Assembly: GCF_025979705.1 (NCBI RefSeq)
Contig: NZ_CP110137.1
Location: 1-64,000, forward strand
Reading direction: 5' to 3'
Length of the DNA stretch: 64,000 bases
DNA from: Hymenobacter sp. YIM 151858-1
Lineage (GTDB): Bacteria > Bacteroidota > Bacteroidia > Cytophagales > Hymenobacteraceae
The position numbers were made by a program, and so were the translations under genes. Shown in pieces: positions 53,155 through 62,264 of the stretch (its first letter is position 1; the number at the start of each line of letters is the position of its first letter). The notes under the pieces were generated by a model. The model did no database searches, was not told the origin of the DNA, and saw only the letters and a program-made list of their open reading frames with translations.

Positions 53155-54144
53155 TCAGGCAGCCGTTGGGGCCACATTCACAGTGAAATCGGCGGTCTGA
53201 ATAGCACCCGCGTGATTGAATTGCAGGAATACCCGGTACCGGCCTGGCTTCTCGAAGGTGGTGTGAAATCCGATGCGCGGACCCTTATCTGCTTGGTCTT
53301 CGGGGTGCACGTGGAGGTATTGCGTGCCGTCTTCGCTCAGCACCACCATGTGCCCTAGGGCGCCGAGGTAGTTATCCAAGTCGGTCACAGGCTTACCACC
53401 GCGGTTCACGGTGACGCCCACGGCCAGCGGCTGACCCACTTTCACGGTTTTGTCGAAGGCGAGGTCGGCGGTGTAGCCGTTCTTTTGCCAACGCAGCTGA
53501 TCATTGGTGAACTTCACGGCCGGACGCGTCGGGCCGCTGACCTGCAGGGTTTGCCGGCCGAGTTGGTGCGTGCCGCCTTGAGGCTGGTAGTCCTGGTAGA
53601 GTAGGTACGTGCCGCCGGTTTTAAACGTGAAGGGCACATCGTAGCGGCCCGAGGCTTTGAAATCGGGGTGTTCGTGGTAGAACTCCGAGAGGTCTTTGGA
53701 GACGATGATCAGGTGCATCTTTTTCTCGTGCACGACGGCCAGCGGCACGGGGGCTTGCTCGTTGCCAGTCACCTGCGGCTGAAACGACAACGTGACCGGT
53801 TGGCCGGCGGCCGGTTGCGCCGGCGTGGTCGTCAGGTTCATTTGGTAAGTTTTGCCGTCACCCGCGGCCCCGTCGGTGTGTTCCAGCTTCATGCCGCACT
53901 TGGGGCAGGTGCCGGGTTGGTCGCTGGTTACTTCGGGGTGCATGGGGCAGGAGTAGATGTGGCCGCCGCTGTGCTCGGCCCCGGCGGCATGCGTGTTGTG
54001 GCTTTCACCGGCTGCGTGCTGGTGCCCGTCGGCAGCCACATCCGTCGGAGTGCCGCTCGAAGTAGAGGCATCGTTTGAGGAGCATGCGGTAGTCATCCAA
54101 GTAAGAGTAGCCAGTAGCGTAACTGGCAACAGAAGACGCTTCAT
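53155..54144 (-). CDS. Heavy-metal-binding lipoprotein
   Basis: A 329-aa lipoprotein (lipobox MTTAC, Cys21). A His-rich linker (DGHQHAAGESHNTHAAGAEH) leads into IYSCPMHPEVTSDQPGTCPK and CGMKLEHT, the heavy-metal-binding domain of copper/silver systems. Two beta-sandwich modules follow (LTTTPAQPAAGQPVTLSF; VKVGQPLAVGVTVNRGG), the second ending in YLHVHPEDQAD with more His. Probably an outer-membrane- or inner-membrane-anchored metal chaperone. It lies 48 bp upstream of the 176-aa metal protein. Confidence 0.85.
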   Translation of the reverse strand: MKRLLLPVTLLATLTWMTTACSSNDASTSSGTPTDVAADGHQHAAGESHNTHAAGAEHSGGHIYSCPMHPEVTSDQPGTCPKCGMKLEHTDGAAGDGKTYQMNLTTTPAQPAAGQPVTLSFQPQVTGNEQAPVPLAVVHEKKMHLIIVSKDLSEFYHEHPDFKASGRYDVPFTFKTGGTYLLYQDYQPQGGTHQLGRQTLQVSGPTRPAVKFTNDQLRWQKNGYTADLAFDKTVKVGQPLAVGVTVNRGGKPVTDLDNYLGALGHMVVLSEDGTQYLHVHPEDQADKGPRIGFHTTFEKPGRYRVFLQFNHAGAIQTADFTVNVAPTAA

Positions 54145-54180
54145 AGTTGGTGTGGTTGGTAAAAGAGGGAATTGATCAGC

Positions 54181-54309
54181 TCAGCCCCGGAACTGTTGCC
54201 AGGCCACAAAAGCCAGCGCAACGGAGAGCAGGACGTAGAGCCCATAGGTGGCGAACCGTCGCCGCGGGGAGGGAGGCGGTGGTCCGTTCGGTTGACAGCA
54301 ACTCTTCAT
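54181..54309 (-). CDS. Small CC-motif membrane peptide of the metal cluster
   Basis: A 42-aa protein found by translating the gap between larger genes: MKSCCQPNGPPPPSPRRRF, then a single span ATYGLYVLLSVALAFVAW and QQFRG. Adjacent cysteines at the N-terminus followed by basic residues and one span resemble small accessory peptides seen in Bacteroidota copper loci. Stop at 54181, start at 54309, 36 bp before the lipoprotein gene. Its size means it is easily missed. Confidence 0.65.
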   Translation of the reverse strand: MKSCCQPNGPPPPSPRRRFATYGLYVLLSVALAFVAWQQFRG

Positions 54310-54424
54310 GGTCTGTCAGTGGAAAAGGAGCAGGAGACGAGCAGGTAGCGCGAAGGGCACGCAAAAAGGTCCGGCCACACCACGGCATAGCCGGGTAGGC
54401 GCGGACCTTAAAGGGCGCGAAAAC

Positions 54425-54913
54425 CTAAATCGTCAGGGAGCCAATGAAGATCCGGATGTCCGGAATCTTGGGCTTTAAGTGCGTGGGCGGCACCAATGTT
54501 ACGGCTTGGGTTATATCCCAAGCCGCAAAACGGGGTATTGCCACGTCCAGTACGGGCGGTAAAGCCAATACCAAGGGGCCGAGTTTCTCCAAGCTCAGCT
54601 TAGGCAGGGTACCCAGAGCGGCCCATAGCGACTGCGCGTCGTCTTGGCAGCACTCCGGGTCGCTGTGCTTCTCGGGGGATGCAGACCCCTGGGCGTGCGT
54701 GTGTTTACCCGCTGATGCGTGTTCGTGCTGGTGCGTATGACCACCGTTGCGGCTATGCTCGTGCGGCGGCGTGCCCGGCGCGTGCTGATGCGGCGGCGCC
54801 TCGACCGCTCGGTGCATTTGTGCGCAAGCAATCTGACCCACGAGCACGTGCAGGAACAGCGCTACAAACGTAGCGGCCGTTGTGCGACGGTATCGACGAA
54901 TCAGTTGAAGCAT
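54425..54913 (-). CDS. His-rich exported protein, first gene of the metal-efflux cluster
   Basis: A 162-aa protein: signal peptide region (TFVALFLHVLVGQIACAQ), then a central block with more than a dozen histidines (PPHQHAPGTPPHEHSRNGGH, then THQHEHASAGKHTHAQ) and the pair ECCQDD. A non-polar C-terminal part follows. The His-rich region should chelate metal ions in the periplasm. It heads the minus-strand cluster; the promoter should lie in 54914-55190. No larger family recognised. Confidence 0.75.
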   Translation of the reverse strand: MLQLIRRYRRTTAATFVALFLHVLVGQIACAQMHRAVEAPPHQHAPGTPPHEHSRNGGHTHQHEHASAGKHTHAQGSASPEKHSDPECCQDDAQSLWAALGTLPKLSLEKLGPLVLALPPVLDVAIPRFAAWDITQAVTLVPPTHLKPKIPDIRIFIGSLTI

Positions 54914-55391
54914 GGCGCCAAAGGAACGGCGAATCTAATCTGAAAGTTTGATGTGGTTCGCTCGGAGCTCTACCTGAGCACCGGCAGATATACTTGTTGG
55001 GTAAAGCTTGATTAGCGCGTATTTCGCAGTAATACAGCCCTAAGGCTAACTTATGGCCTGGGGAATTGGGGTTGAGTTCAACTATAACCCGTCCCAAACC
55101 GCAAAATCTTATAAGCTCTGTTCAAAATCTTGTATGCAATTAGTAACTCATAGTGGAGGGTTATTTTTCCCTTAAAGGGAAGGAAATCTTGGTTAAATGT
55201 CTTCCCAAGTTCTTATTAACGCCTGCAGGTTCTCCAGCATTGGCTGGGCGTCACAACTCCTTCTGAAGCTCATTGAAACAGCTTGAATAAATCGTACGGT
55301 ATCCAGCTGCCCTCGGTCTTGGTTTCCAAACCAAAGCATGACACCGTTTATTCTGCGCTGACATGATCGATTCAAATCTCACGGAGCCTGC
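54914..55391. other. Intergenic region upstream of the metal cluster
   Basis: AT-richer than its surroundings and likely to hold the metal-responsive promoter. A 15-bp dyad TTCCCTT-A-AAGGGAA lies at 55167-55181. A 60-codon open frame on the minus strand (55193-55375) has no recognisable homology and is not called. Confidence 0.45.
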
Positions 55392-55440
55392 CTAAACAAA
55401 TCAGCCGCTCGGGTAAGGCCCGAGCGGCTGATTTGTTTAG
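55392..55440. terminator. Bidirectional terminator
   Basis: A perfect 22-bp stem (CTAAACAAATCAGCCGCTCGGG and complement) closed by a 5-base loop, with A-rich and T-rich outer sides, so it works in either direction. It ends the transcripts on both sides of this gap. Confidence 0.85.
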
Positions 55441-55461
55441 CACTGCATCTGCAGAACGGCG

Positions 55462-56616
55462 TTATAGCGCCGACGACACCAGGGTGGTCTGGAAGATGCT
55501 GCCGTAGTTGTAGTCGAAGGTATTGGGATCGTTTACGTGCACCGTCTTCGTGCCAATCTCATCGTCTTTCTCCCAGGCCGAGAAGTCGGCGTCGGCTTCG
55601 AACACAGTGACTTCCGTCGACATCATCTTGTTTTTCCAAGTGAAAGCCAGCTTGGTCTTCACTTTCAGGGTTGGGCCCCCGTCTTCCTCGCGCCAGCGGA
55701 TTTTGTATTCGCGGGATGCGCTGGAAGTGGTAGTGTTCTCCCAGCGGAACATGCGATACCACAGGGATATGCCGTTTGAGATGTCATTGCGGCTTGGCTG
55801 GAACAGGGTGCCGTCTTCCACGATGTTGGCTACCTGGGTCGTGGTTTGCCCCCCGTTGGAATAGTGCTGCTCGGCAATGGCGGCGTACAGGCGCAACTCC
55901 GGCTTGCCACGCAACCAGGGCTCAATGGCACCCAGGTTCGTGCACTTCATGCGGGAGAGGTATTCGTAATTTCCGCCGCCGCGCTCCCCGGTTTCCAGCA
56001 CCGGCGCAATGAACTCCGGCCGTACTTCGCCCTTCTCGTCGAGGCGCTCGCCGAAGCTTGCTACCACCGCCGGCAGCGTGGGCTCTTCCCGCGTGGGCAG
56101 CTCAAATGCTTCACCCGCGGCATTGTAGGCCCGCGTGCTGTTCAGGTCCAGGTCCAGAACCCCTTCTGGAATGTAAGTTACTATGGGAGCATGCACCTTG
56201 CTCCAGCTTTCCTGCAGCACGGGAATGGACACGACAATCCGATTGAACTGCTCAACCGACAGGCCGACTTCCGCGGGGTTGGTTTTCAGGCCCGCCTCGT
56301 TAAGCAAGTTTTCAAAGCTTGCGCCGCCAACATTAACCGCAAGCAGGCTGGTAAAGCGGGCGTCGTAGTCGCCGTCGAATTGCTTGGATACTTCTTCCAG
56401 CAGGGCACCCCGGGCCGCATCATTTTTGGCCAGCACGGTTGCCATGACGCGGGCCAGATCGTCCAGGTAGTAATTCTGCGTTTCCTGCAGCGAGGTCGAA
56501 GGCCGCAGGCCCATGGCCTCATTGCGCGGTTTTACATCCGCTTCCTTCGAGCAGCCGAACGCGAGCAGGGTGGCTGCCGTCAAGCAGGCTTGGGTGAGGA
56601 GTTTAGCGTGTTTCAT
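55462..56616 (-). CDS. Hypothetical lipoprotein
   Basis: A 384-aa lipoprotein (lipobox LLAFGC, Cys22). The N-terminal third is helical (NYYLDDLARVMATVLAKNDA), and the C-terminal part is rich in strands (SREYKIRWREEDGGPTLKVK, KMMSTEVTVFEADADFSAWE). A Tyr/Pro-rich segment with EFELPTREEPTLPAVVASFGE-like character lies in the middle. I recognise no named domain; DUF3103-type proteins have similar organisation, but that link is weak. It is a single-gene transcript flanked by the terminator at 55392 and a long upstream gap. Confidence 0.65.
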   Translation of the reverse strand: MKHAKLLTQACLTAATLLAFGCSKEADVKPRNEAMGLRPSTSLQETQNYYLDDLARVMATVLAKNDAARGALLEEVSKQFDGDYDARFTSLLAVNVGGASFENLLNEAGLKTNPAEVGLSVEQFNRIVVSIPVLQESWSKVHAPIVTYIPEGVLDLDLNSTRAYNAAGEAFELPTREEPTLPAVVASFGERLDEKGEVRPEFIAPVLETGERGGGNYEYLSRMKCTNLGAIEPWLRGKPELRLYAAIAEQHYSNGGQTTTQVANIVEDGTLFQPSRNDISNGISLWYRMFRWENTTTSSASREYKIRWREEDGGPTLKVKTKLAFTWKNKMMSTEVTVFEADADFSAWEKDDEIGTKTVHVNDPNTFDYNYGSIFQTTLVSSAL

Positions 56617-57191
56617 GCGGTTGGGTGATGAATAAGGTAGTGAGAGAGAAAGTGATTAGTTGGCGGGAAGTGCCCGTGGCGCTGAGCACATGACAAAGGT
56701 GAGCGACGGCTTCAGCGGCGGCAATTTTCATGGATATACACCCGCTTGCCCGCGACGTACCGGCCCGTTGCGCGGACAAATCCGCTCGCTTGCCGGGTCG
56801 AGTTAATAGCCTCGCCGGGGCGGGGATGAGTCCTTCCCGCGGGCCCCGCTACCAGGCGGGTAATCAAAAGCAGACGACCTGCGCCTGCGCCCGGAGCCCT
56901 GGCATGCCCGGGCAAGGGGGCTAGTCATGAATTAGTGCCTGCCCTTTCGGAACCTGGAATAGATCGGGGCGTCGTCGCCCGGTGTACAGGTTCAGCCCGG
57001 ACTCGCTGCGGATGGGGAAAGCAGCATCCTACCGGCTTACCTGGCGCTTCGAGGGTCGCCGCCCGCTAACTTGCCGTCGAGCCTGCTGCCGGTAAACCTT
57101 GGTGTTGGCAGGTTTGACGAATAGCTCCTGGTTTGTTTGACTTATTCCGAACCGCGCCTATACCAAGCCGGATTTCTAGCTTATCTGCTCA
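56617..57191. other. Intergenic region upstream of the LanB gene
   Basis: It carries divergent promoters for the lipoprotein and lanB genes. GGTTTG appears at 57111 and 57130, 19 bp apart. A 27-codon frame at 57012 ends CRRACCR but has no leader-like features, so it is not a peptide precursor candidate. No other gene seen. Confidence 0.5.
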
Positions 57192-60100
57192 ATGACCGAC
57201 TTATATCAGTTCCTGCCCGAGCTAATCCTGCGGGCCCCGTTGCGGCCTTTTAATCCCGACATCTCGGAAACGCAGCTTGCGGCCTGCCTGGAGGATGAAG
57301 GGTTTATGGAAGCGCTCTACCTGGCTTCGCCAACCTTACACGAGCAGTGCGGGAAATTGCTGCGGGGTGAGCTCACTGACCCGCGCCGCCTCAGCCGGGT
57401 ACGCGGGTCGCTGGTGCGCTACTTGATTCGCATGCGCAGTCGCTGTACGCCTTTCGGGCTGTTTGCCGGCTGCGGGGTACTGCGCTGGGGCGCGGGTAGC
57501 CAGGTAGAACTGGCGGCGCAGGCGCACCGTCGGCATACCCGCCTCGATATGCATTACCTCTGCGCCCTGGCCCAGCACCTGGGCGAGCAGGATTTCGTGC
57601 GAACCCGGCTTCGCTACCGCCCCAATAGCAGCTGGTACCGGATCGGCGAAGAAATCCGCTACATCGAGTACCAATACCTGCCAACCGGGCGGGTGGAGCA
57701 AATCAGCTCCGTGGAGGCCCATGCCCAGGTGGAAGAGGTGCTCGCCGCCTGCAACGAAGACGAGGACTACGGCGCCTTGCTGGCCCGGCTAAGCCCCGAG
57801 CAGACAAGCGAACGCGAGGAGGCCGCCGCTTTTCTCGATGCGCTCATCGCGGCGCAGGTACTGGTCAGCGAGCTGGAGCCTACGGTCACGGGTCCCGAAT
57901 ACTTTGCCCATCTGCTCGGGGTGCTTTCCCGCCTCGCTGACCAAGCGCCCGAGGAGCCGCGCTTGCTCTTCATCCGCCAAACGCTTACCGCCGTGGCGGA
58001 TCTGCTGGCCCAGTTGGATCAGCAGCCCACGGCTCCCGTAACCAGCTACACCCGCATTGCCGGGCTGCTGGAGCAGCTCGGGGTAGCGCCCGAACAAGAC
58101 AAACTGTTTCAAACCGATGCCGTGCTGAAGGTCAACGAAGCGGGCAGGGTGGATGCCGCCCTCCAAGCGAGCCTGCTCGAGGTCGTGGAAGTACTGGCCC
58201 GCCTTGCGCCGGTTCCGCGCAGCCCGCAGCTGGAAGAGTTTAAGCGTGAGTTCCAGGTGCGCTACGAGGACGAGGAGGTACCCTTGCTGCAGGTGCTGGA
58301 CGCCGAAAGCGGGATTGGGTACGGCGCGACGGGGCGAAGCAGCTACTCCCCGCTGGTCCACGATCTCACGCTGGGCGGGAGCCCGGCAGCCGCCGCGCCG
58401 CCCGCCGGCGAGCTGCCGCAGCTGCTCCGCCAGAAGCTGCGCGAGGCGGAGCAGCTGCAGCTTTACGCAGTTGACCTCAGCCCGGCTGAGGTGCAGCGCT
58501 TGCCACCCGCGGCGGCTCCCTTACCGGCCTCCCTGGGCGTAATGTTTCGCCCGCTAACCGGGGGGCGCGTGCTGCTCGACAGTGTCGGTGGCTCCAGCGC
58601 GGTTAACCTGCTGGGGCGCTTTGCGCACGCAGTGCCGGAGATCGACGGCATTGTTCGGCAGGTAGCCCGGTTGGAACAGGCCCACAACCCCTCCGTTGCA
58701 TTTGCCGAGCTCTGCCACCTGCCGGGCCGGCGCCTGGGCAACATCCTGCAGCGGCCCAGCTTTCGCGCGCTGGAGATTCCTTACTTGGCCCAGTCGCTGC
58801 TGCCGGCGGCGGAACAGGTGCCCGTCCAGGATCTGCTGCTTTCCCTTCGCCAGGGGCAGCTAGTGCTGCGTTCGCGGCGCTCGGGCCAACGCATCATCCC
58901 GCTGCTGGGTACCGCCCACAACTACGCTGGGGGAAGCCTGCCCGTGTACGAGTTCCTGTGCAGCCTCCAGCACGAGGGGCTGCAAACCAGCCTGAAGTTT
59001 AACTGGGAGACGGTGGGGGTGACCGCCCCGTTCCTGCCCCGCTTGACTTACAAGTCAGTGGTGCTGGAGCCGGCCAGCTGGCACCTGCCCGCCGCCGAGT
59101 TCCAGGTCCTGAGTACCGCGGGGGCCGCCGAGCGGGCCAGCCACTGGCAGGCATTCCGCGAGCGCTGGCGGCTGCCCCGGTTTTTTACCCTGGCCGAGGG
59201 GGACAATGAGCTGCTGGTTGACGCGGAAAATCCCCTGCTGGTGGAGGCCTGGCTGGAAAGCATCCGCGGGCAGTCGACCATTAAGCTCAAGGAGTTTCTG
59301 TTTGAGCCGGATAGCAGCCTGGCCCGCGACGGCGAGGGCAGACCCTACCCCTCGCAGCTCATTGCCTTGTTGGTACGGCATGCTCCCTGTTACGAGGCGA
59401 AGCGGGCATGGCCCTCCGCCGGCTCCGTTTCCTCCGCGCCAACGCGTAAGTTCTCCCTGGGATCGGAGTGGCTCTACTACAAGCTGTACTGCGGGCCGAA
59501 AATGGCCAATCGCGTCCTGCGCGAAGCGGTGGCTCCCCTGGTCGCCGAGTTGGAAAAGCGCAAGCTCATCAATCATTGGTTTTTCGTGCGGTACGCCGAT
59601 CCCGACAGCCACTTGCGTCTACGTCTGCACCTGCCGCAGGTGAAGCGTCTCGGGGAGGTTGTGCAGCTGGTCCGGGACTACCTGCAGCCTTGCCTAGACT
59701 ACGGGTACGTCTGGAAAAAACAAACCGACACCTACAACCGGGAGCTCGAACGCTACGGCCCCAGCACTATAGAGCTAAGCGAACACCTCTTCCATCAGCA
59801 AAGCCAGGCGTATTTGGATTACCTGGTTGCGGCGGGGCCCGAGGATGAAGCCCGGTGCTGGCTCTGGGGCGTGCGGGCCGTTGACGAGCTGCTGGAGGCC
59901 TTTAACCTGCCGCTGGACAACAAGCTCGAGCTGTTGCGCAGCTTAAAGGCAGCCTTCGCGGCGGAATTTCAGCTTGGCAAAGAGCTGAAGCGCCAACTTG
60001 ACGCAAAATACCGCGAGTGGCGCCCCGATTTAAGCCAGGCGCTGACCAGGGATTTCCCGGCGGCGGCGCCCGATGGGCAGCTGCAAGCGTTGGCCGCCGC

Positions 60101-60278
60101 CATCCGCGGAAAGCTGCGCGAGCACCCGCCGGAGGTTGCCCTGGGATCACTGCTGAGCAGCTACGTGCACATGCTACTCAACCGGGTTATCCCCGCCGAT
60201 GCCCGCCTGCACGAGCTGGTGCTCTACGATTTCCTTTTCCGGCATTACGATTCCTGCCGGGCGCGGCAAGCAAGGTGA
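57192..60278 (+). CDS. lanB: Class I lanthipeptide dehydratase (LanB)
   Basis: A 1,028-aa full-length LanB. It dehydrates Ser and Thr of a leader-bearing peptide by glutamylation from Glu-tRNA, then elimination. The glutamylation domain (1-720) includes RMRSRCTPFGLFAGC (Arg80-Gly89), the conserved tRNA/glutamate site. The SpaB_C elimination domain (about 765-1015) has EWLYYKLYCGP, RYADPDSHLRLRLH (Arg800, Arg809), TYNRELERYG (Glu851, Arg854) and SSYVHMLLNR (His993, matching the essential His961 of NisB). All dehydratase signatures are present, so activity is likely. It stands alone on the plus strand, converging 18 bp from the LytTR gene. Confidence 0.92.
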   Translation: MTDLYQFLPELILRAPLRPFNPDISETQLAACLEDEGFMEALYLASPTLHEQCGKLLRGELTDPRRLSRVRGSLVRYLIRMRSRCTPFGLFAGCGVLRWGAGSQVELAAQAHRRHTRLDMHYLCALAQHLGEQDFVRTRLRYRPNSSWYRIGEEIRYIEYQYLPTGRVEQISSVEAHAQVEEVLAACNEDEDYGALLARLSPEQTSEREEAAAFLDALIAAQVLVSELEPTVTGPEYFAHLLGVLSRLADQAPEEPRLLFIRQTLTAVADLLAQLDQQPTAPVTSYTRIAGLLEQLGVAPEQDKLFQTDAVLKVNEAGRVDAALQASLLEVVEVLARLAPVPRSPQLEEFKREFQVRYEDEEVPLLQVLDAESGIGYGATGRSSYSPLVHDLTLGGSPAAAAPPAGELPQLLRQKLREAEQLQLYAVDLSPAEVQRLPPAAAPLPASLGVMFRPLTGGRVLLDSVGGSSAVNLLGRFAHAVPEIDGIVRQVARLEQAHNPSVAFAELCHLPGRRLGNILQRPSFRALEIPYLAQSLLPAAEQVPVQDLLLSLRQGQLVLRSRRSGQRIIPLLGTAHNYAGGSLPVYEFLCSLQHEGLQTSLKFNWETVGVTAPFLPRLTYKSVVLEPASWHLPAAEFQVLSTAGAAERASHWQAFRERWRLPRFFTLAEGDNELLVDAENPLLVEAWLESIRGQSTIKLKEFLFEPDSSLARDGEGRPYPSQLIALLVRHAPCYEAKRAWPSAGSVSSAPTRKFSLGSEWLYYKLYCGPKMANRVLREAVAPLVAELEKRKLINHWFFVRYADPDSHLRLRLHLPQVKRLGEVVQLVRDYLQPCLDYGYVWKKQTDTYNRELERYGPSTIELSEHLFHQQSQAYLDYLVAAGPEDEARCWLWGVRAVDELLEAFNLPLDNKLELLRSLKAAFAAEFQLGKELKRQLDAKYREWRPDLSQALTRDFPAAAPDGQLQALAAAIRGKLREHPPEVALGSLLSSYVHMLLNRVIPADARLHELVLYDFLFRHYDSCRARQAR

Positions 60279-60296
60279 GCTCCGGCAGCCAAGCGG

Positions 60297-61028
60297 CTAC
60301 TTCCGGCCGCCCATGACTTTTTCCTGCAGCGCGTCGAAAAAGGCGGTTCGGTAGGTTTCGCCCAGCGGGACGTAGGCCTTCATGTCCTTGAACAGGATCT
60401 GGTTGCCGTCCAGAGCCCGGATCTTGTCCAGCGATACGATGTATGACTTGTGAACCCGGATAAACTTTTTGGCCGGTAGCCGATCCTCCAGGGCTTTGAT
60501 GTTAAGTAAGGTGACGATGCGATCCTCCCGGGTATTGATGGAAACGTAGTTTTTCATGCCTTCGACAAACACGATTTCGTCGAAGTTTACCTTAGTCATC
60601 TTGCCCTTGCTCTCGGTCTTGACAAAGATGTAGTCGTCGGCTTGCTCGACCGGCTTCCACCGGCCCGTGGGCTCCAGCGAGGCGTTGAGCGCCTTTTGCG
60701 CCGCCTTGAGAAAGCGCTCAAACGCGATGGGCTTGAGCAGGTAGTCGAGGGCATCAAGCTCAAAGCCTTCCACGGCAAACTCGCTGTAAGCCGTCGTGAG
60801 AACGACTTTGGTTTTGCCTTGCAGCAGGCGCATGAAGGCCAGCCCCGAAAGCTGGGGCATCTGAATATCCAAAAACAGCAAATCCACCGGCCGGCTGCGA
60901 AGCAGGTCCAGGGCATCGATCGGGTTGGTGCAGGCGCCTACCAGTTCCAGAAAGGGAGTTTTGCTAATGTAGGCTTGCAGGATATCGATAGCTCCTTGCT
61001 CGTCGTCAACAATCAGGCAGGTAATCAT
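60297..61028 (-). CDS. LytTR-family response regulator
   Basis: A 243-aa regulator. Receiver domain 1-120 with acidic pair DDE at 8-10, phospho-acceptor Asp54 in LLFLDIQMPQLSG, and switch residues in VVLTTAYSEFAVEGFELDAL and DYLLKPI. LytTR DNA-binding domain from about 135: DYIFVKTESKGKMTKVNFDE, IVFVEGMKNYVSINTRED and FIRVHKSYIVSLDKI. LytTR proteins bind pairs of short direct repeats spaced by two helical turns; such a pair lies at 62142-62173 in front of the divergent precursor gene. Three bases separate it from the partner kinase. Confidence 0.93.
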   Translation of the reverse strand: MITCLIVDDEQGAIDILQAYISKTPFLELVGACTNPIDALDLLRSRPVDLLFLDIQMPQLSGLAFMRLLQGKTKVVLTTAYSEFAVEGFELDALDYLLKPIAFERFLKAAQKALNASLEPTGRWKPVEQADDYIFVKTESKGKMTKVNFDEIVFVEGMKNYVSINTREDRIVTLLNIKALEDRLPAKKFIRVHKSYIVSLDKIRALDGNQILFKDMKAYVPLGETYRTAFFDALQEKVMGGRK

Positions 61029-61031
61029 GGG

Positions 61032-62081
61032 TTACAGTTCCATAGTTAGGGTACACGTATAAAAGCCAGCGTCTTCCGCCACGTGCAAGTTATGGCGGTT
61101 GGGGTATACCATATCCAGGCGCCGGCGCGTGTTAACCAGGCCGATGCCGGTGCTCTTTTCCTTGGGGCCCCGCCGGATTTTGTTGCGCGTCTGAAAGGTG
61201 AGCCGGTCCTGCTCAACGCTTAAGCGAATGAGAACTGGATTCGCGGGGTCCGCCAGCTCCCCGTGCTTAAAGCAGTTCTCCACGAAGGTGATCAGCACCA
61301 AGGGCAGGATCATCCGGTATTCCACGCTGCCGCGGACCGCAAAATCCACTTGCAGTTGCTGGTTGAAGCGCAGCTGATTCAGGGCAATGTAGTTTTGCAG
61401 GTGCTGCACCTCCTCGGTCAGCATCACCTTGCCGTTGTGGTCGTCCTGCAGGGCGTAGCGCATGAGGTCGGAGAGCAGCAAAATTCCTCGGGCGGCGGAA
61501 TCCGAGTGGGGGTACACCTGGGAGTAAAGGAAGTTCAGGGAGTTGAACAGGAAGTGGGGGTTGATTTGGCTTTTCAAAAAAGCCAGGTTGGCTGCCATCA
61601 GGCTGTTCTCCGTGTGGCGCAGCTGCATCTCCTGCAAGCGGCGCTGGCGCTCCAGCTGCAGGGCGTAGCGGGCCGCCCCGTAGCCAAGGGAGGCAAACAA
61701 GAAAAACGAGCCCCGGTACACCGAGGTAACCCACAGGTTCTTGTAGGTCACCGCGGCCGGCAAAGACCAGCCCAGCAGGGGACCCAGGTGCAGGTTGAGC
61801 CCGGTGCGGAGCAGGGCGTAAACGGCCAAAGCCAGCAGGGCCAAAAGGGCGTAACTCACATAACGGCTCTGCGCAACCTGGCGGAGCAACAGCGCGCTGT
61901 TCGCGTAAAAAAAGGCGGCATTAAGCAGGTAGTTGGCCGTAACGGCGGCCAGTCCGTTGGTGGCCCCGTTCATGAACAGGAACGTGGCCTGTTCGTAGAG
62001 CGTGAAGCCAACCCAAATCAGCACGTGAATAACAACCGGCCGGCGCAGCGCGCGCCGCCAACGGGTAAGGGTTAATTGCAT
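61032..62081 (-). CDS. LytS/YehU-type sensor histidine kinase
   Basis: A 349-aa membrane kinase. Four to five spans in residues 15-150 (VIHVLIWVGFTLYEQATFLF, YALLALLALAVYALL) form the sensor without a large periplasmic domain. The His_kinase domain has FLKSQINPHFLFNSLNFLYS with His176, then the HATPase with FVENCFKHGE and STGIGLVNTRRRL. It partners the LytTR regulator 3 bp downstream. A signal could be membrane-perturbing or the peptide product itself, as in autoinducing bacteriocin systems, but nothing proves that. Divergent from the precursor gene. Confidence 0.92.
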   Translation of the reverse strand: MQLTLTRWRRALRRPVVIHVLIWVGFTLYEQATFLFMNGATNGLAAVTANYLLNAAFFYANSALLLRQVAQSRYVSYALLALLALAVYALLRTGLNLHLGPLLGWSLPAAVTYKNLWVTSVYRGSFFLFASLGYGAARYALQLERQRRLQEMQLRHTENSLMAANLAFLKSQINPHFLFNSLNFLYSQVYPHSDSAARGILLLSDLMRYALQDDHNGKVMLTEEVQHLQNYIALNQLRFNQQLQVDFAVRGSVEYRMILPLVLITFVENCFKHGELADPANPVLIRLSVEQDRLTFQTRNKIRRGPKEKSTGIGLVNTRRRLDMVYPNRHNLHVAEDAGFYTCTLTMEL

Positions 62082-62141
62082 CCGGCGAAATTAGGACCGG
62101 AAGCTTCCCCGGCTGCAAGCGTTGAGTGGAGAGTTCGTTGC

Positions 62142-62173
62142 GCCGGGTTGGTACTGCCAAAAGCCGGGTTGGT
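62142..62173. promoter_or_regulatory. Candidate LytTR binding site: two 11-bp direct repeats
   Basis: GCCGGGTTGGT occurs perfectly at 62142-62152 and 62163-62173, a 21-bp step. Known LytTR operators (for example those of AgrA) are 9-bp repeats with the same 21-bp period. It lies about 33 bp upstream of the -7 box for the precursor gene, a good activator position, and about 60 bp upstream of the divergent kinase gene. Confidence 0.7.
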
Positions 62174-62205
62174 GTAATTTTTTTCACCCGGCTTGAGGAG
62201 GAAAC

Positions 62206-62213
62206 TAGGTTTG
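62206..62213 (+). promoter_or_regulatory. Bacteroidota-type -7 promoter box for the precursor gene
   Basis: TAGGTTTG matches the TAnnTTTG consensus exactly. A T-rich -33 region (62178-62184) precedes it at the right distance, and the precursor ATG follows 51 bp later. Confidence 0.6.
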
Positions 62214-62264
62214 AATTCAACAGCGCCCCGCTGTGCCTCAACCCCTTTCCAACCTTCAGCCGCG

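Noticed and set aside
55193-55375. 60-codon minus-strand frame upstream of the metal cluster
   Set aside because: No recognisable family, no clear start context and not conserved-looking; left as part of the intergenic region.
57012-57095. 27-codon frame ending CRRACCR upstream of lanB as a Cys-containing lanthipeptide precursor
   Set aside because: It has no leader-like N-terminus, no promoter box and an arginine-heavy composition; its cysteines come from GC-rich random sequence.
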